Part shown: piece by piece, positions 1 to 11,952 of the stretch
Position numbering within the stretch: position 1 is the stretch's first letter
Layout: each line of letters starts with the position of its first letter
Assembly (NCBI RefSeq): GCF_041260155.1
Contig: NC_091943.1
Span: 21,638,283-21,702,282, forward strand
Source: Ptychodera flava
Taxonomy: Eukaryota > Hemichordata > Enteropneusta > Ptychoderidae
Direction: 5' to 3'
DNA length: 64,000 nucleotides
Position numbers and translations under genes: made by a program
The notes under the pieces: model-generated
What the model saw: the letters and a program-made list of their open reading frames with translations, nothing else
Databases searched by the model: none
What the model was told of the DNA's origin: nothing

Positions 1-1770
1 CACAACAGCACTAGCAAGTTATTGTCACAGTCCCTTGTGCACAACTAGAACTTTTTCGATGATTGCGAGTCACACAATGGTGACGGCCCTCGTTGTTGTC
101 TTTGCCACAGAGTAACATAGACAGTATCTTTCTCTATGTCTTTGCTGACACAGTGCAAGACGCCAGACAGGATCTATTGAACAGCAATTTCCATGATGTT
201 CGTAAACAAACGCTAGCCCGTGCTCTCACAATAATCTAAAATTTTACTAGTCTAAGAGTAACACAGAAGCCTATAAAGTGTTCAAGGTAAGTTATATTTC
301 AACAAACTGATAAAAATTAACTACCCACAGTCCAGAAGATGATATCACATTTATTTTATCAGAAGGAAACCGTGTATTGAAACCGCCAAAAGAACTATTT
401 AAAATAATCTAAGAGAAGTGAATCAAAACTAATATTTCGATGGCATGAAATTTACTTATCATGCATACATACCGGCATTGAGATATTAATTGTTATCAAA
501 AGAGGCTAAAGTGTGACTATAGTGATCATTTTTACATCATAATCATTATTTTTATAATTTTTACGACCTCCCAAGGCTACTTCAGAAGAGTGAAGATGTT
601 AACACTTTGACGGTTATTCATTAAGCTTACTTTTAATTCTTACTTTTAATTCTTGTCACTAGAATACCAGACGAAATGCTATACTGGTATTAAACTGCAG
701 AACACTCACAAACATTCACTTATAAACCATAGATCTAAATTTTGTTTTCTTTCTGAAACTAAAAGTAAGAGATTCTGTGGATGACTCAGCAAAGTTGTAA
801 AGAGTGCAAACCAAGATAAATGACCAGCTGTTACAAATGCACGTCAGAACTCGATAAAACCTAACTGTCACTATCTTATCGTTTTAACAGGCATGTGATA
901 ACCTTTGTCCGTTAGGGTGTTATTTGCCTTTCAAATGTAAAGTGAGCTTTATTATTCAAGGACGTATTGCCTTATATGGCTAGGGCGTTATTTGAACTAC
1001 GCCACCCATACAATTCACAGTGTAGGAGCTGTCACCCACTGTCTGGTACAAAGTAAGTCATTCTATGAGACTGTGATTTCATGTCACCAGTTTTACAGAT
1101 TGTAATTTTTCTCTGGAAAATTATTCCTCATCTTTTCTGCCTATGGACTGTCACAACAGCATTCACAAATTATTATTATAAATTTAATACACGTCAGAAC
1201 TCATAAAACCCTCAATGTAACTATCGTCTCGTTTAAAAAGGCATGTGATAGCTTCTATCCGTTAGGGCGTTATTTGCTTCAGCCTGCATTCCAAATGTGA
1301 CCTTTGGCCTCCCTACATAGAAATGTATTATTCAAGGACGTGGTGACCTTAAATTGCCGAGGTTTTATCTGACTCATTCCGCCCACGCAAAATCCAGCGC
1401 AATTGCCTGCATTCACTGTCTGGTACAAAAGGAAGTCATTCTATGCCACTGTACTGCATTTATGGAGGGACCATGCCTCGTCTCACGTGTTTAACATCTT
1501 TTAAATTTTCCAACGAAAATTGTTCGTCACATCTTTTCTGTCAAAGGACTGTTTGAGACATGGCAATCTTAGGTAATTATAATACACGCCGGTGTGCACA
1601 GCACTGAATGTACACGTTTTGAACAACTGCCAGTTATAGCGCGGGACCTGTCCTCATTCAACGCTGTCTCTGCTGACACAATCTGTAACATAGCTCTGTG
1701 CCAGACAGGATCTCTTGAGGGAGTGATTTTTCAGGTCGTTTAAAGGGCTAGCCGGTACGTTAAATATTGA
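1..1770. repeat. Diverged direct-repeat block upstream of an exon-like sequence
   Basis: No gene was recognised here. Two diverged units of about 330-360 bp lie head to tail (about 839-1167 and 1191-1555). They share phrases such as CACGTCAGAACTC, TTAGGGYGTTATTTG, TATTCAAGGACGT, ACTGTCTGGTACAAA and AAGTCATTCTATG in the same order. A second pair is 100-230 and about 1660-1760, sharing CTGACACA, GCCAGACAGGATCT and GCTAGCC. Spacing between shared phrases varies, so the duplications are old. No transposon termini are visible. The likely origin is local segmental duplication of gene-flanking DNA. Confidence 0.6.
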
Positions 1771-1870
1771 GAGATCGTGAGAGCTCAACTCTGAGTTACA
1801 GCGGTACAGAATCAGTGACATAGTGGGACGTGGAGTCGTGTGGCCTTTGAACCATAGGTTTCATCGGCGA

Positions 1871-3817
1871 TAACTGTGTGACGAACTTCAAGGGTAGGAA
1901 GAGGGCTAAAGACAGCTTGAAACATGGCTCTTTCGATTTATGTGGTTCTGAAGAACGGTGAAACAATTAAGCCCATTCTAGACATCAATGTGAACATTAA
2001 AGCTATGACACGTGTCCGGCGAGCAAGATGACAAAAAACGTTCGCTGGAATACAGCCTTCGGGAGAAAAGGACAAATGTATGTACTCACCACAGTGCTCT
2101 TTTGAAGACTGATAATTTAACCTACAAGGTTAAAGCTGCTGGGTACACTACTTCTGTGCACGTTTGCTGGTATGCTAGCTCAAATAACACCCTATATAGC
2201 GACCTGCCGGTATTATGATAATGATATGTATTTAGATCTGTAACGTGAACTATGGCAGTTCTGGCATGCAAATTAGTTTGAGTCACTGTAGTGTGAGTCT
2301 CACGTCCGCGACGTAATTGTGCGTTGCCAGGTTTTGTGATATGGCGATCGCTGTTGTATGGAACCTGACCTTTCGGAGATACATTAAGATACAATTCAAA
2401 TTGCTACTGTATGCATGGTACGTACGCGATGACTTCAGGTTAGATACATGTAGTACACACCGGCTTTTTACTCACGCGCCCCCACGCCGACTACGAGGAC
2501 AGTCTTTATACTCATCAGACAGAAGTAGTTCAATCTACAGACCATCATGCAACATAAGCTTATATTTCGTGTCAACCGTTCAACTCTGACAGGGGTACCG
2601 TATAGAGTTCAGTAACTTCTCGATCAGATTCGAACTCACAACTTACGGTAACTATTCACCTAGCGAAGACTAGACACAAACTTGCAGTCAAAACCGGTAA
2701 ACCGGTTTTGCCCACCTCACCTTTGAAAAAAAGTAGTTCAATGACCGAAGTATTTCGCTGCTGAACTGTCTTTACTGAAGGCGACACTTCCACACACTGT
2801 ACAGTCCGTGGAGCACTCGCACATCCATAGCCACGATCGAACATCGCAACCGTGACGAAACTTAATAAAAAGTAATGAGTACATCACACTGAACTAGGCT
2901 TCAGAGAGCCTAAGAGACAAGCCTGTCCACCGAGCAAAACTATCAGATTGAAGACGTCGAACGTATTCGTGTGTAGGAAAACTAACACCACGACACATTC
3001 ACGGTTACGTTGCAAAATAAATTTTACCCCGAAGTGAGCATAACAGTATGTCTCTGAAATATCACTTGTGTTATATTTATCGTTTATCTGGAACTCAGTA
3101 ACTTCCGGGAATTAAGGTAAACCTTGGATTCATGAAAAGATGTTATTAATTTTTAAGGTCATAGATTCTTCTTCATTCATTTCCACTAACTCGTCCAGGG
3201 GTCTAATCGACTCTGGAGTTTGTATACATGTATCTTTATCTGAGTAGTTATGGTGAAATTTTGACCCAAAAATACATAAATAGATAAAAAATTAAATAGT
3301 TAAATAATATTAAGTTATAAATAACAAAAAATTCGTATGAGACATCTGAGGTAGACGAAAGTATGTTAAGCATTTACATCAGCAAAACGTAATTTTAGAT
3401 TAGTTTTCTTTCAAGTGATGTACTCAACCCACTATATTTAATGAATAGGAATTTGTATCAAATGTAGACCTTGCTATTTTCTCATCTTACTCTCTCGCAC
3501 AAGCGTTTTGTTTTGTGGTGGTTTTGTAATTAAGACATTTCGTTTCCTACGACTATGACGGACTGTGAAATACGGCCCGTTCTAAACTTCAATGAGAGCA
3601 TAGATTACCTTATCAGCAAGCAGTAGGACACAAAGTTAGTAACAATCCTTTATTCTGGAAGAAAGAAAGACTAAATGTACTCACCACGGTTCCTTTTTGA
3701 CTGACGGGTGATTCTTTGAAGTACAAGGTTACGACCAGAACCACAGATAACTGGCGACAGTACTTCTGTATACGTTTGCTGGAATGGTGGTCCTCTCACT
3801 AAGCGCCTGCCGCTATA
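1871..3817 (+). other. Duplicated exon-like segment, probably degraded
   Basis: An ATG at 1924 opens a 35-codon frame (it begins MALSIYVVLKNGETIKPILD) that stops at 2029. The DNA from about 1950 to 2220 is repeated in diverged form at about 3550-3817. Shared phrases include CCCRTTCTARACWTCAATG, AATGTACTCACCAC, CTACAAGGTTA and ACGTTTGCTGG. In the second copy the frame is disrupted. This looks like a duplicated first exon plus flank of an unrecognised gene family, with at least the second copy dead. A GTATGT donor-like sequence near 2075 could end a different frame. I cannot assign a product. Confidence 0.3.
2689..2710. repeat. Perfect 10-bp-arm palindrome
   Basis: CAAAACCGGT and its exact reverse complement are separated by only AA. 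It sits in otherwise unannotated DNA. It may be the core of a decayed foldback element or a binding site; nothing around it decides which. Confidence 0.5.
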
Positions 3818-5035
3818 AGTAAGATTGTATCCTTGACGTCACCTTTGATGTTTTTGCAATATTGGATATCCAGATTAGATCATGCCACAGTGGGGTTTTT
3901 ACGTTAAACTTTCGATTTTTTGTTTTAGGGTTCCCCTGTATAATATGACCTTTTGACACCTATTGAAGTATTTGGTTTTTTTTCTGTTTCTGCTGAATCA
4001 GGGTGACTTAGTGAGTATAGATAAAACGGTATATAAATCTGCCTCATAAATGATATTAGTTCATTTAGTTTTTCCGAGTCATCACGGTCAAAATTTTATT
4101 AAATAAAAATAAATTTTAAAAAACATGTGCTTATCGTGTACTAAAGTTGTACATCTATAGAACGTAATTTTCCCCACTTTGCATCAGGTTGTAAATGTTT
4201 ATGACTCAGCAGAAGTGTAATAAGTATATCAAAATAACATAGAAGGTGTCTCGAACCAATGTGGGAATCAAGCACCCTTTCTTCGCACTGAGAATGCTTT
4301 CTCTGTAGAACGATATGATATATCAACAGCATAGCACCCCTGAAAATATTCTCATTGTGTTCATTTCGACCACGTGACATTCATTTCAAGGTAAACATGC
4401 ATAGGAAGCTCTCAGCTATTGTTCTCTGGCATATCAACCGGGTCCACAGGGAAAGACGATTTTCCATGGCAACATCATCATGTCCCTGTTACTTACGATC
4501 GATGTATTCATTTGCATGGGTATTTCATCACCATAAGTATATGAACAGTAGATAGGTTTGTGTTCTCCGTAGCACCCATACAAAGAATTGTTTTAATCAA
4601 AACGATAAAAACAAGTCAAAAAACAGTTTTTGGCTGATATTGAATTGTGCATAATTTTAAGGAGTCATCTTCTACTCTAAAACCCATACATCAAAGCATC
4701 AGAAGGGCGGTTTCTTCCCCTTTTAAGAATAAATGATAAAAATATCAATACACAAATATATTTCAAGGTTTCTAAATAAGCATATCGCTAGGAAGCTACA
4801 ACGAAACAGTCAAGCTTATTGGAAGAAAAAAGTAGCAAGATGGCAGAAAACCTCATAACCGTTGATCTGACGGGGTCACGTGATTACCTTGAGACAAGAA
4901 CGTTGTCAGATACACATTGATGGCGACCGGGAAATATTCCATACCATACGCGCCTCGGCCATATTCGGACCCTAAAATTGTTCCTATACTTCTCTGATCT
5001 ACCAGTTGGGGGGGGGGGGGCTTAATTTCAAGGAG

Positions 5036-5284
5036 TAAGAAAAATTTTGACCTTCTAGTTTTTTTTTAAATCGAAAATTTCATTTTTCTCCATAGAGTTA
5101 ACACAAGGGTAGCAGCCATTTCAGTTTGATTTTCAAATATCGTTAAATGTTACATATTTTTTCTCTAGTATTAAAATTACCCTTGATTCTTATTCCTATT
5201 TGTTATGAGAGAGGTTGAAATTTTTTCGGTGTGGAGAGTTAAGGAAAAAGTTTGTCTTTCACTCTCAAGGCCATACTACCTTGA
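5036..5284 (-). mobile_element. TTAA-type MITE, family A, 5'-truncated copy
   Basis: This shares the family-A core: a gene-like GCCATTT phrase, ATAGAGTTAACACAAGGG, and an ending in CCATACTACCTTGA, where TTGA stands for the family's terminal TTAA. It lies opposite to the best copy at 52930-53280. The other end is lost next to a run of 13 G. Family consensus length is about 350 bp. Confidence 0.65.
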
Positions 5285-5897
5285 TGTCATAATTTTGTTA
5301 CATTTCAATAGTTTTCAACATGAGCTGAATAATTTTCCTACGCCATGATATTGCAAAAACAAAAAAACTTTTGCAAGCGGTAAAATAGGCAAGATTTATA
5401 ATCCATTGGACTACCGCCCTCGTACTTTGGTAAAAGTCGCACTGTTGCCATGGCGCCATGGATGAGAGACAGGAAGTGTTGGTCGTCAAAGTAACTGTAA
5501 GTTGGTCACTTTGGTGATGGATTGGTACAGGATAGGATACTTAATGTGTATCCTGTTGTCGTGATAACCGCATCGATATTGTCTTCGACTGTGTCGTCTT
5601 CAAACGAGTGACGCTTAAAAAAATTGGCATTTATCTTGATGCAACCGGACAAAGTCATACTCTGCAATAATCATATTGCAGTGCGCACACACGACATGGT
5701 CCAAGAGATCACAAGCGGAAGAACTGTGTTTACTGCGAGAAAGAGAGAAATACTATCTGTAAAGCAGTCTGTCTTTGGACCAAGTTAATACAACAAAGGC
5801 AGAAAATCGGTTGATTTTGAGAAATATCATTGTATCCAGAGGTGTTTCTTTGCTGTAACCTAAAGTGCTGTTTCAGCGTCGTTAGAACAAATCAAAA

Positions 5898-6095
5898 TTT
5901 AAGGTGATAATACGACTCATGAACAGCTGTTTGGACTCTAGATCTCCAATTTTCCTCAGACCTTTCTGATATACAGCTCGTTTATTTGAACATCTTGGAA
6001 TTATTAAAGTTTTCACCGTCTTCGTAACGTAAAAATTGTATTTTAATTTTTCCCGGTTGGCGGCCATTTTGAATTAGAGATATATCGGTAAATAT
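5898..6095 (-). mobile_element. TTAA-type MITE, family A, partial
   Basis: The copy begins near TTAAGGTGATAATACGAC, a decayed terminal repeat. It continues through AAAGTTTTCACCGTCTT and GGCGGCCATTTTGAATT and then stops matching. Only about half of the 350-bp family is present. Confidence 0.5.
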
Positions 6096-6408
6096 TGGTA
6101 TATAAATACACAGACACGTACACACGCATATATTTAATGACGACGTATCCACTACTTTATTATGAGAACAAAGTGAACAGAAGTAAATATGGGAGATGCA
6201 CAATTTCCTTAGAAAAAACGAGTAAATTTGTCTCCGTATTCAAGATCTTGATTCCGTCGTCAGGTGTGACACGTCAGATTCTACTTAGAGTGTACGCCAC
6301 AACCACTGTGGTGTTTTCATCACTCGGGGATTTGAAGATCTCAAATCTACAGTCCTGTCACTCCTGACACTTTGCCTGCGCCTTCCCCTTGCTCAAGGTT
6401 CTTGTAGG

Positions 6409-6554
6409 GCTCTCGGAAAGGAATGTAGTTTTTCCTTGTAAATTTATGACTATATATCCTCTTCGGTCTTGCAACTGTAACTGGCTCTCGGAAAGGAATG
6501 TAGTTTTTCTTTGTAAATTTATGACTATCCTCTTCGGTCTTGCAACTGTAACAC
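6409..6554. repeat. Two-copy tandem repeat, about 75 bp unit
   Basis: GGCTCTCGGAAAGGAATGTA begins both units, and CCTCTTCGGTCTTGCAACTG ends both. The second unit lacks a short TATA stretch. The two copies are nearly identical, which points to a recent duplication. No gene is recognised around it. Confidence 0.8.
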
Positions 6555-6671
6555 CGTTCTTGATGACAATCTCGCTTTGATGTAGGTTCACCAACCATCA
6601 CTTCAGCCACAACCAGCCGTCGTTCTCATCATTTGACAACTCTTATCGGTCACTGAATTTTGCGATTTGCG

Positions 6672-6958
6672 GGGGGCGGCTCATTTTAAAGCTCTTTGCG
6701 AAAGAAAAGTTTTCACCGTCTTTGTTTTTCGAAAATCGAAAATTTAATTTTCCCGCATAGAGTTAACACAGGGATGACGGCAATTTTGAATTTCAAATAT
6801 CGGGAAATCTAAGGTACTTTGCCGTTCCAGTATCAAATTTTGCACTCTGACTCCTGATTTTTGTTCTCGATTTGGTAAGAGAATGGCCAAAAGTTGAATT
6901 TTGAGGAAAGTTTGAGCAGAAAGTTTAAGTCTCACTTTCGATACGCATACTACCTTAA
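6672..6958 (-). mobile_element. TTAA-type MITE, family A
   Basis: The copy runs from GGCTCATTTTAAAGC through ATAGAGTTAACACAGGGATG to CGCATACTACCTTAA, ending in an intact TTAA. The outer 60 bp of the left end is missing or too diverged to align. Orientation is opposite to the copy at 52930. Confidence 0.65.
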
Positions 6959-8100
6959 AGAAACACCTGGCTGCGCTATGAACATTGGTTACAACTCTTT
7001 ATATCTCATGGACTATTCGCCTTTCCATCTCCTAAACCATGTGAAATCACTTTGTTTGATGTTGTGCGAAATGATTTTTAATGATAATCTGGCCTCTACT
7101 CTGCCTATATATTCGTAAACGACCTAAGCACTGACGGTATCCGAACCCCCTTCTCCCCTCTGTCTGTCTGTCTGTCATAGGTATGTTACTTTGCACTACT
7201 GTCGACGGTCTATAGTGAGCTGCGTATCACTATGTTTATCACCTGCACAGAAAGCAATTAGCATAAAATGTTTGAACCATACAAGTTACACGCAAAACAA
7301 ACTTTAATATCGCAATCTTCAAAGCATTTTCGAATGTACGTGAATTTTTGAAATCACACAAGTCCATGGTACAGGTTAAAAATAAAAAAATCGTAAATAA
7401 CACCGTTCATTTACTATTTTATTTTTAAACAGACAAAAGTCTTTATGGGAGGCCATAAAATGTTACGTCACGCAATGCTTATTGAACCAATGTAAAAGCC
7501 AGATCGATTGAATAAGTTCAATTAACGACCTATAAAAATACACTAATGTCAGTAGCACTATTTGCCATAACTGTGATTGCCACATACTGCAATTTACAGC
7601 AGAAGCCATGCACTGGACGTCAGACCATGTATCTTGTCATTAACTTCTATGCAAATCACTTTGAAGCAAGCTATCTTACGGAATTAAAATTGATAGTTTT
7701 ACACAGAAAGGAGTCCCGGTTGAAAAAATGTCGTTCCCCATGAAATTTTTACAATGCAATCACTGCTTCGGATAGTACTCAATTGTACTTAATTGCCAAC
7801 ATTATCAAAGTTGAACAAAACACTCATTGGTCTCTGCTTCAGTATGTGTTCCATTTTGCCAATTTTTTTCCCTGTTTGACAGGGCACACCTTAACAAAAT
7901 TATGAAATAAAAAAGTTCCCGAACGACCTACTACGCTATTTCCCGAAGGCATATTAACGGAAAGACAATACAATACTTTTTATGCCCGGCTGAATTCCAA
8001 AACAATTCAGAACAGAATCAGCACAAAGAGTGAACGAAACATAATGTGCAAAAAAGAATGACTTTCTACCGCGATCAACAAAGTACACATACAGTGTGCT
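6959..8100. other. FMO 3' flank, no gene recognised
   Basis: AT-rich DNA downstream of the minus-strand FMO. A short (TGTC)n run lies near 7161-7178. A TTTATT near 7410, which reads AATAAA on the minus strand, is one possible FMO poly(A) signal, about 690 bp past the stop. Nothing else supportable was seen. Confidence 0.3.
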
Positions 8101-10373
8101 TCAGATAAAATATTTCATTATGACAGCTACAACCATGACAACAAAAATAAGGAACTTTAAAAAGCCACTGAAGTTTGATTTCTGTTCGGGCAAATCTACG
8201 TGGCGCGTTTTGATTGGACAGAGGATCCGATCCCACACTGCCACTATAGCTTCTTTAGCGCCCGCCCATTCTCCTGGGCCCATCAAACGATACTGGTATG
8301 GCGTGTATGGGCCAAAGAAACACTTGTAAGCCAGCTTCGGATTGGTTAAAAGGAGCCGCAGAAAATTTGGCTTCACACCGATTTGAGCGCCGATTTCATC
8401 CATATATGGAATGAAATCTACTTGTATGGTATGTCGCTGTGACTTCACATATCTTGACGCCATGGCATCTCTCTTACTTTTAATATCACGCATCATGGTT
8501 TCTTGGGTAGGTAGCGTTGTCAGGCCCTTGAAAACCCTGGTAGCCCAACGACACTGTAGCTCTGATATCGGATTAATGGCGCCAATTGGTTGTATGAGTC
8601 CGATTACCGCCAGTGTGCCGTGTTTCATGTGTGGAGGAAATACATATTTGTACATGGTCACTTCGTTGTTGGTCACTTTGACGATGGACTCGTCCAGGAA
8701 TGGGAATCCGATATTGTAACCCGTCGCCATAATCACTTCATGGATATCTCGTTCGACCGTGCCATCTTCAAATTCCACGCCATCATTACGAAAGCACTTG
8801 ACGTTAGCTTTGACTTTGACGAGACCTGACAAAATCTCATTTGGTAATATGTCATTCATCGTCGGGTGTTGTTGGGTCGGGTTGTGTTTAGGCTGGAGCC
8901 CATATTTGGCATGGTCGAATTTTGCGTTCAGGCGCTTCTGAAGGCGATCTGCCCTCACTGACAAAGGATAAGAATGAACATAACGCGTTATACCAAAGAT
9001 GTCAACTGGCAGGCCTGTCGGTCCCAATCGATTCAAAATCCAGCTTCCTCTTCTTGTGCTCAAAAACACCTGCAAAAACAGTCAAGGTGTACATCGATGA
9101 AACCAACAAGTTACACTAATTAGACAAAGTCAACCGCGTGCAAAACACTCCGTACTTCTGTCATTACATGCCCAGAATGTAGCTATCGAATATCAGTACT
9201 CGTCACCTTGACAACATCAATTTTCTTATTCTGCTTTATTTCTAAATTAACTCTACTGAGGCAAGCTGATATTTTCTTTGGGAACAAAATCTCAGTCTGT
9301 AAGGGCGCCAGTCAACAGTTTTTGTAGACCAATTTTTATTGACTCGACACTACTGTTTACATCCAGTCTCTATCGTAGAAATAATTGATGGAGATTTGTT
9401 TGGGCTGCTAATACTATAACAGATATTATTTTCTTTGAAATGCTATGCAGAGATAGTGAGGAGGTAGCTGTAGGTACACACTGACAAGGTGCGGGCCAGG
9501 GCCTGTATGTGTTATGAAAATATTTTCATTTATGTTATTTGCTGATCATATTTAATCAATCGATGTGATGTTTGCTGAACCCTGTGTATTGAAAAGTAAA
9601 TAGCATTCCGTTACAGTTGTAAAATTGTTACACGACTTGGATTACATGACCTGCAGGCTGTACCTGACAATCTGGATTGTAATGTGCTCTTTGACTGAAA
9701 CCTGAACAATTTGTGAAACATACATATATTGTATATTTCTTTTTACCTGAGAAGCAACTCTCGCCAGATCCACTGCAGCATCACAGCCAGAATTGCCGAT
9801 CCCGATCACCACAACACGTTTGTTCACGTAACCTTGTGAATGCTTATAGTCGTGTGAGTGGACGATTCTGCCTTGAAAATCGTCCTGTCCTGGAAATTTC
9901 GCAACATGTGGATCAACATGATGGCCCGTACACACCAACACCGCATCAAAGGTTTCTGTCTTGCTCTTGTCTTTCTCCTTATCTGTATATTCTACATCCC
10001 ACTTTCCAGTTGCGTCATAATCTGCTGATGGTTTGACGCTATTGATGTGAACTTTGAAATTAATGTACTTTATTAATCCAAAGTGTTCAGCATAAAGTCT
10101 GAAGTATTTCATCACCAAGGTATTATGCATGTAGTTTGGAAATTCTTTAGGTGCTGGGAAATCACTGAAACTCATGATCTCTTTGCTTGTATTGATCACT
10201 GTTGATCGGAATACACTGGCATGACCTTCTCTGATATCTTCATGGTAGTTCCACAGTCCACCGATGTCTGTACCTCTTTCGAAGCACACTGGTTCAAGAC
10301 CTTCATCCAGACAACACTTGATGGCAGTCAGCCCACTGGCTCCTGCTCCGAGAACAGCGACCCTCTTAGACAT
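8101..10373 (-). CDS. Flavin-containing monooxygenase (FMO), complete, 2 coding exons
   Basis: The product is predicted to use NADPH and O2 through FAD to oxygenate soft nucleophiles (N, S) in small molecules, on the ER membrane. Coding exons are 10373-9747 (209 codons, phase 0) and 9069-8101; the joined protein is 531 aa, normal for animal FMOs. The FAD-binding GAGASG is at residues 9-14 and the GGLW region at 38-41. The FMO signature FxGxxxHxxxY is met by F166, G168, H172 and Y176. The NADPH-binding GIGNSG is at 191-196 and MATGY at 323-327. A hydrophobic C-terminal segment (about 510-531) fits a tail anchor. The start is the first ATG and gives the FAD motif its usual N-terminal place. The intron (9070-9746) has GTAAAA/TTTGCAG borders and interrupts right after the NADPH fold. 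Vertebrate FMO genes have about eight coding exons, so this architecture is much reduced. Which FMO paralogue it is cannot be told from the sequence. Confidence 0.95.
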
Positions 10374-10445
10374 GGTGTAACAGAAAGTAATGCTTGAGGA
10401 CTTGCTGTGTTAGGCCTACAGGGAAAATTACAATAGTCAATGACA

Positions 10446-10720
10446 ATTCTTGACCGCGGAGTGACGTCACTTTCACCTCACGCATGCGAGTGAGGTGAAT
10501 TGGGATTTGACTATACAGGACAGTGAACAATGCAGAAATTATGCGACTAAGGACAGAACTTAGTGTTTATCATTGACATAATGTTGAAACTTTGAATACT
10601 GGTGTAAAGGTTGAAAAATCCCCGGGGAAAAATCCACACTTAAATATTTTGTTCTCACGGCAGTGTGACGCAAAAATGACGTAAAAAACCGCAAGTTCCC
10701 CGATGTCCGCGGTCAAGAAT
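10446..10720. mobile_element. Short inverted-repeat element in the FMO promoter region
   Basis: ATTCTTGACCGCGG (10446-10459) recurs as its exact reverse complement at 10707-10720, bounding 275 bp that end about 70 bp upstream of the FMO start codon. Inside are a full CRE palindrome TGACGTCA (10462-10469) and a near-perfect palindrome, TCACCTCACGCATGCG followed by AGTGAGGTGA. No clear target duplication was found. It is probably a MITE, and it probably overlaps the FMO promoter. Confidence 0.55.
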
Positions 10721-11551
10721 AGTTGCTTATACTGTCTATGCCATTCATACAGTGTGGCTTACAGAAATCTGATTAAAATGGCGACGTTTCAACCTTTGCT
10801 TGATCTTGATGTTTGATAGTCGCCTCAATTACTCGTGAGAGCAGGAAAGAACAGTAGAAAATGTCGTAGTCTCTGTACTTTAGTCATGTCCTTGCATAAA
10901 CACAATGCTGCCGACCGCTATGCGTAGCTGTCTGCAACCACAGTGGGGGAACTTAACAGTGTACCTTGCCACAAGCGACTGTGCCCTGTTCTCAGCTGAA
11001 CTGCAGTACTGTAGCGAGATATCTTGCCTGGGTATGTGTATCGGATGGCAAAAAGGTACTTCTACGCGTATATCGCGAGTGCTTGCCTACTGGCAGCTTA
11101 GCAAATAGCTGAGCACACGTAGGGGACCCTAGCCACTTCGACATACTTTTGCCTGACCGTTTTGACCTCAGTCACTCCATGAACCATGGTCACCCCTGGT
11201 GATCTGCACCACCTACACTTTGGTCAGTCGGTATCAAGGTCGACCTGATGAGGGTCCTGCAGAGCAGTCTGGGTAACAGAGCAGTTGGTAATGTCCGGAG
11301 CCGGAAATCCTACTCGATCAGGGACTGGTCAGTTTCTTCAGCATGGGGATGGGTCCATGGGTTGTGGTCCCCCTGTTTTTGACTTTGGTGATGGGCGGGG
11401 TCACCATGTCTTTGAAATGTTCAATTCAATAGGAGTGGAGGGAGGGGGTGTCTGGATGTTTGCAAATTGAAAGTATGTTACGCAAAGCATCACACCAACC
11501 TAAAATTGCATCATTCAATTACAGTTTTCGACGCGCCCTTCGGATGCATAA

Positions 11552-11904
11552 GGGACTGGTCAGTTTCTTCGGCCGGGGGGGCGGTGGATTATTTTTTGCC
11601 GACGTAAAAAAATGGCTGACCCCCCCTATTCCAAATTTTTAAAACAGGGTGACCCCCCATTCCAAATTTCAAAAACAGGGTGACCCCCCCCCCCGCACGC
11701 GACAACTGTAAAACAAAAGGTGGGCACAAATATTATATATAAACTATCGTTTCCCGCCTAAAGTTTCAGGTCGATCACAGCCACCCGATGAGTGTAGGCG
11801 GCTCTGCAGCCTATACGAAACAAATTTGTAGTGGAAATGTAATATTTTAGATCATCCTGATCAACTCAGTTGTGTATATATATATATAATATATATATAT
11901 ATAT

Positions 11905-11952
<48 letters not shown>

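Noticed and set aside
4866-4873. TCACGTGA as another CLEAR site
   Set aside because: No gene start is near. A single E-box in isolation is uninformative.
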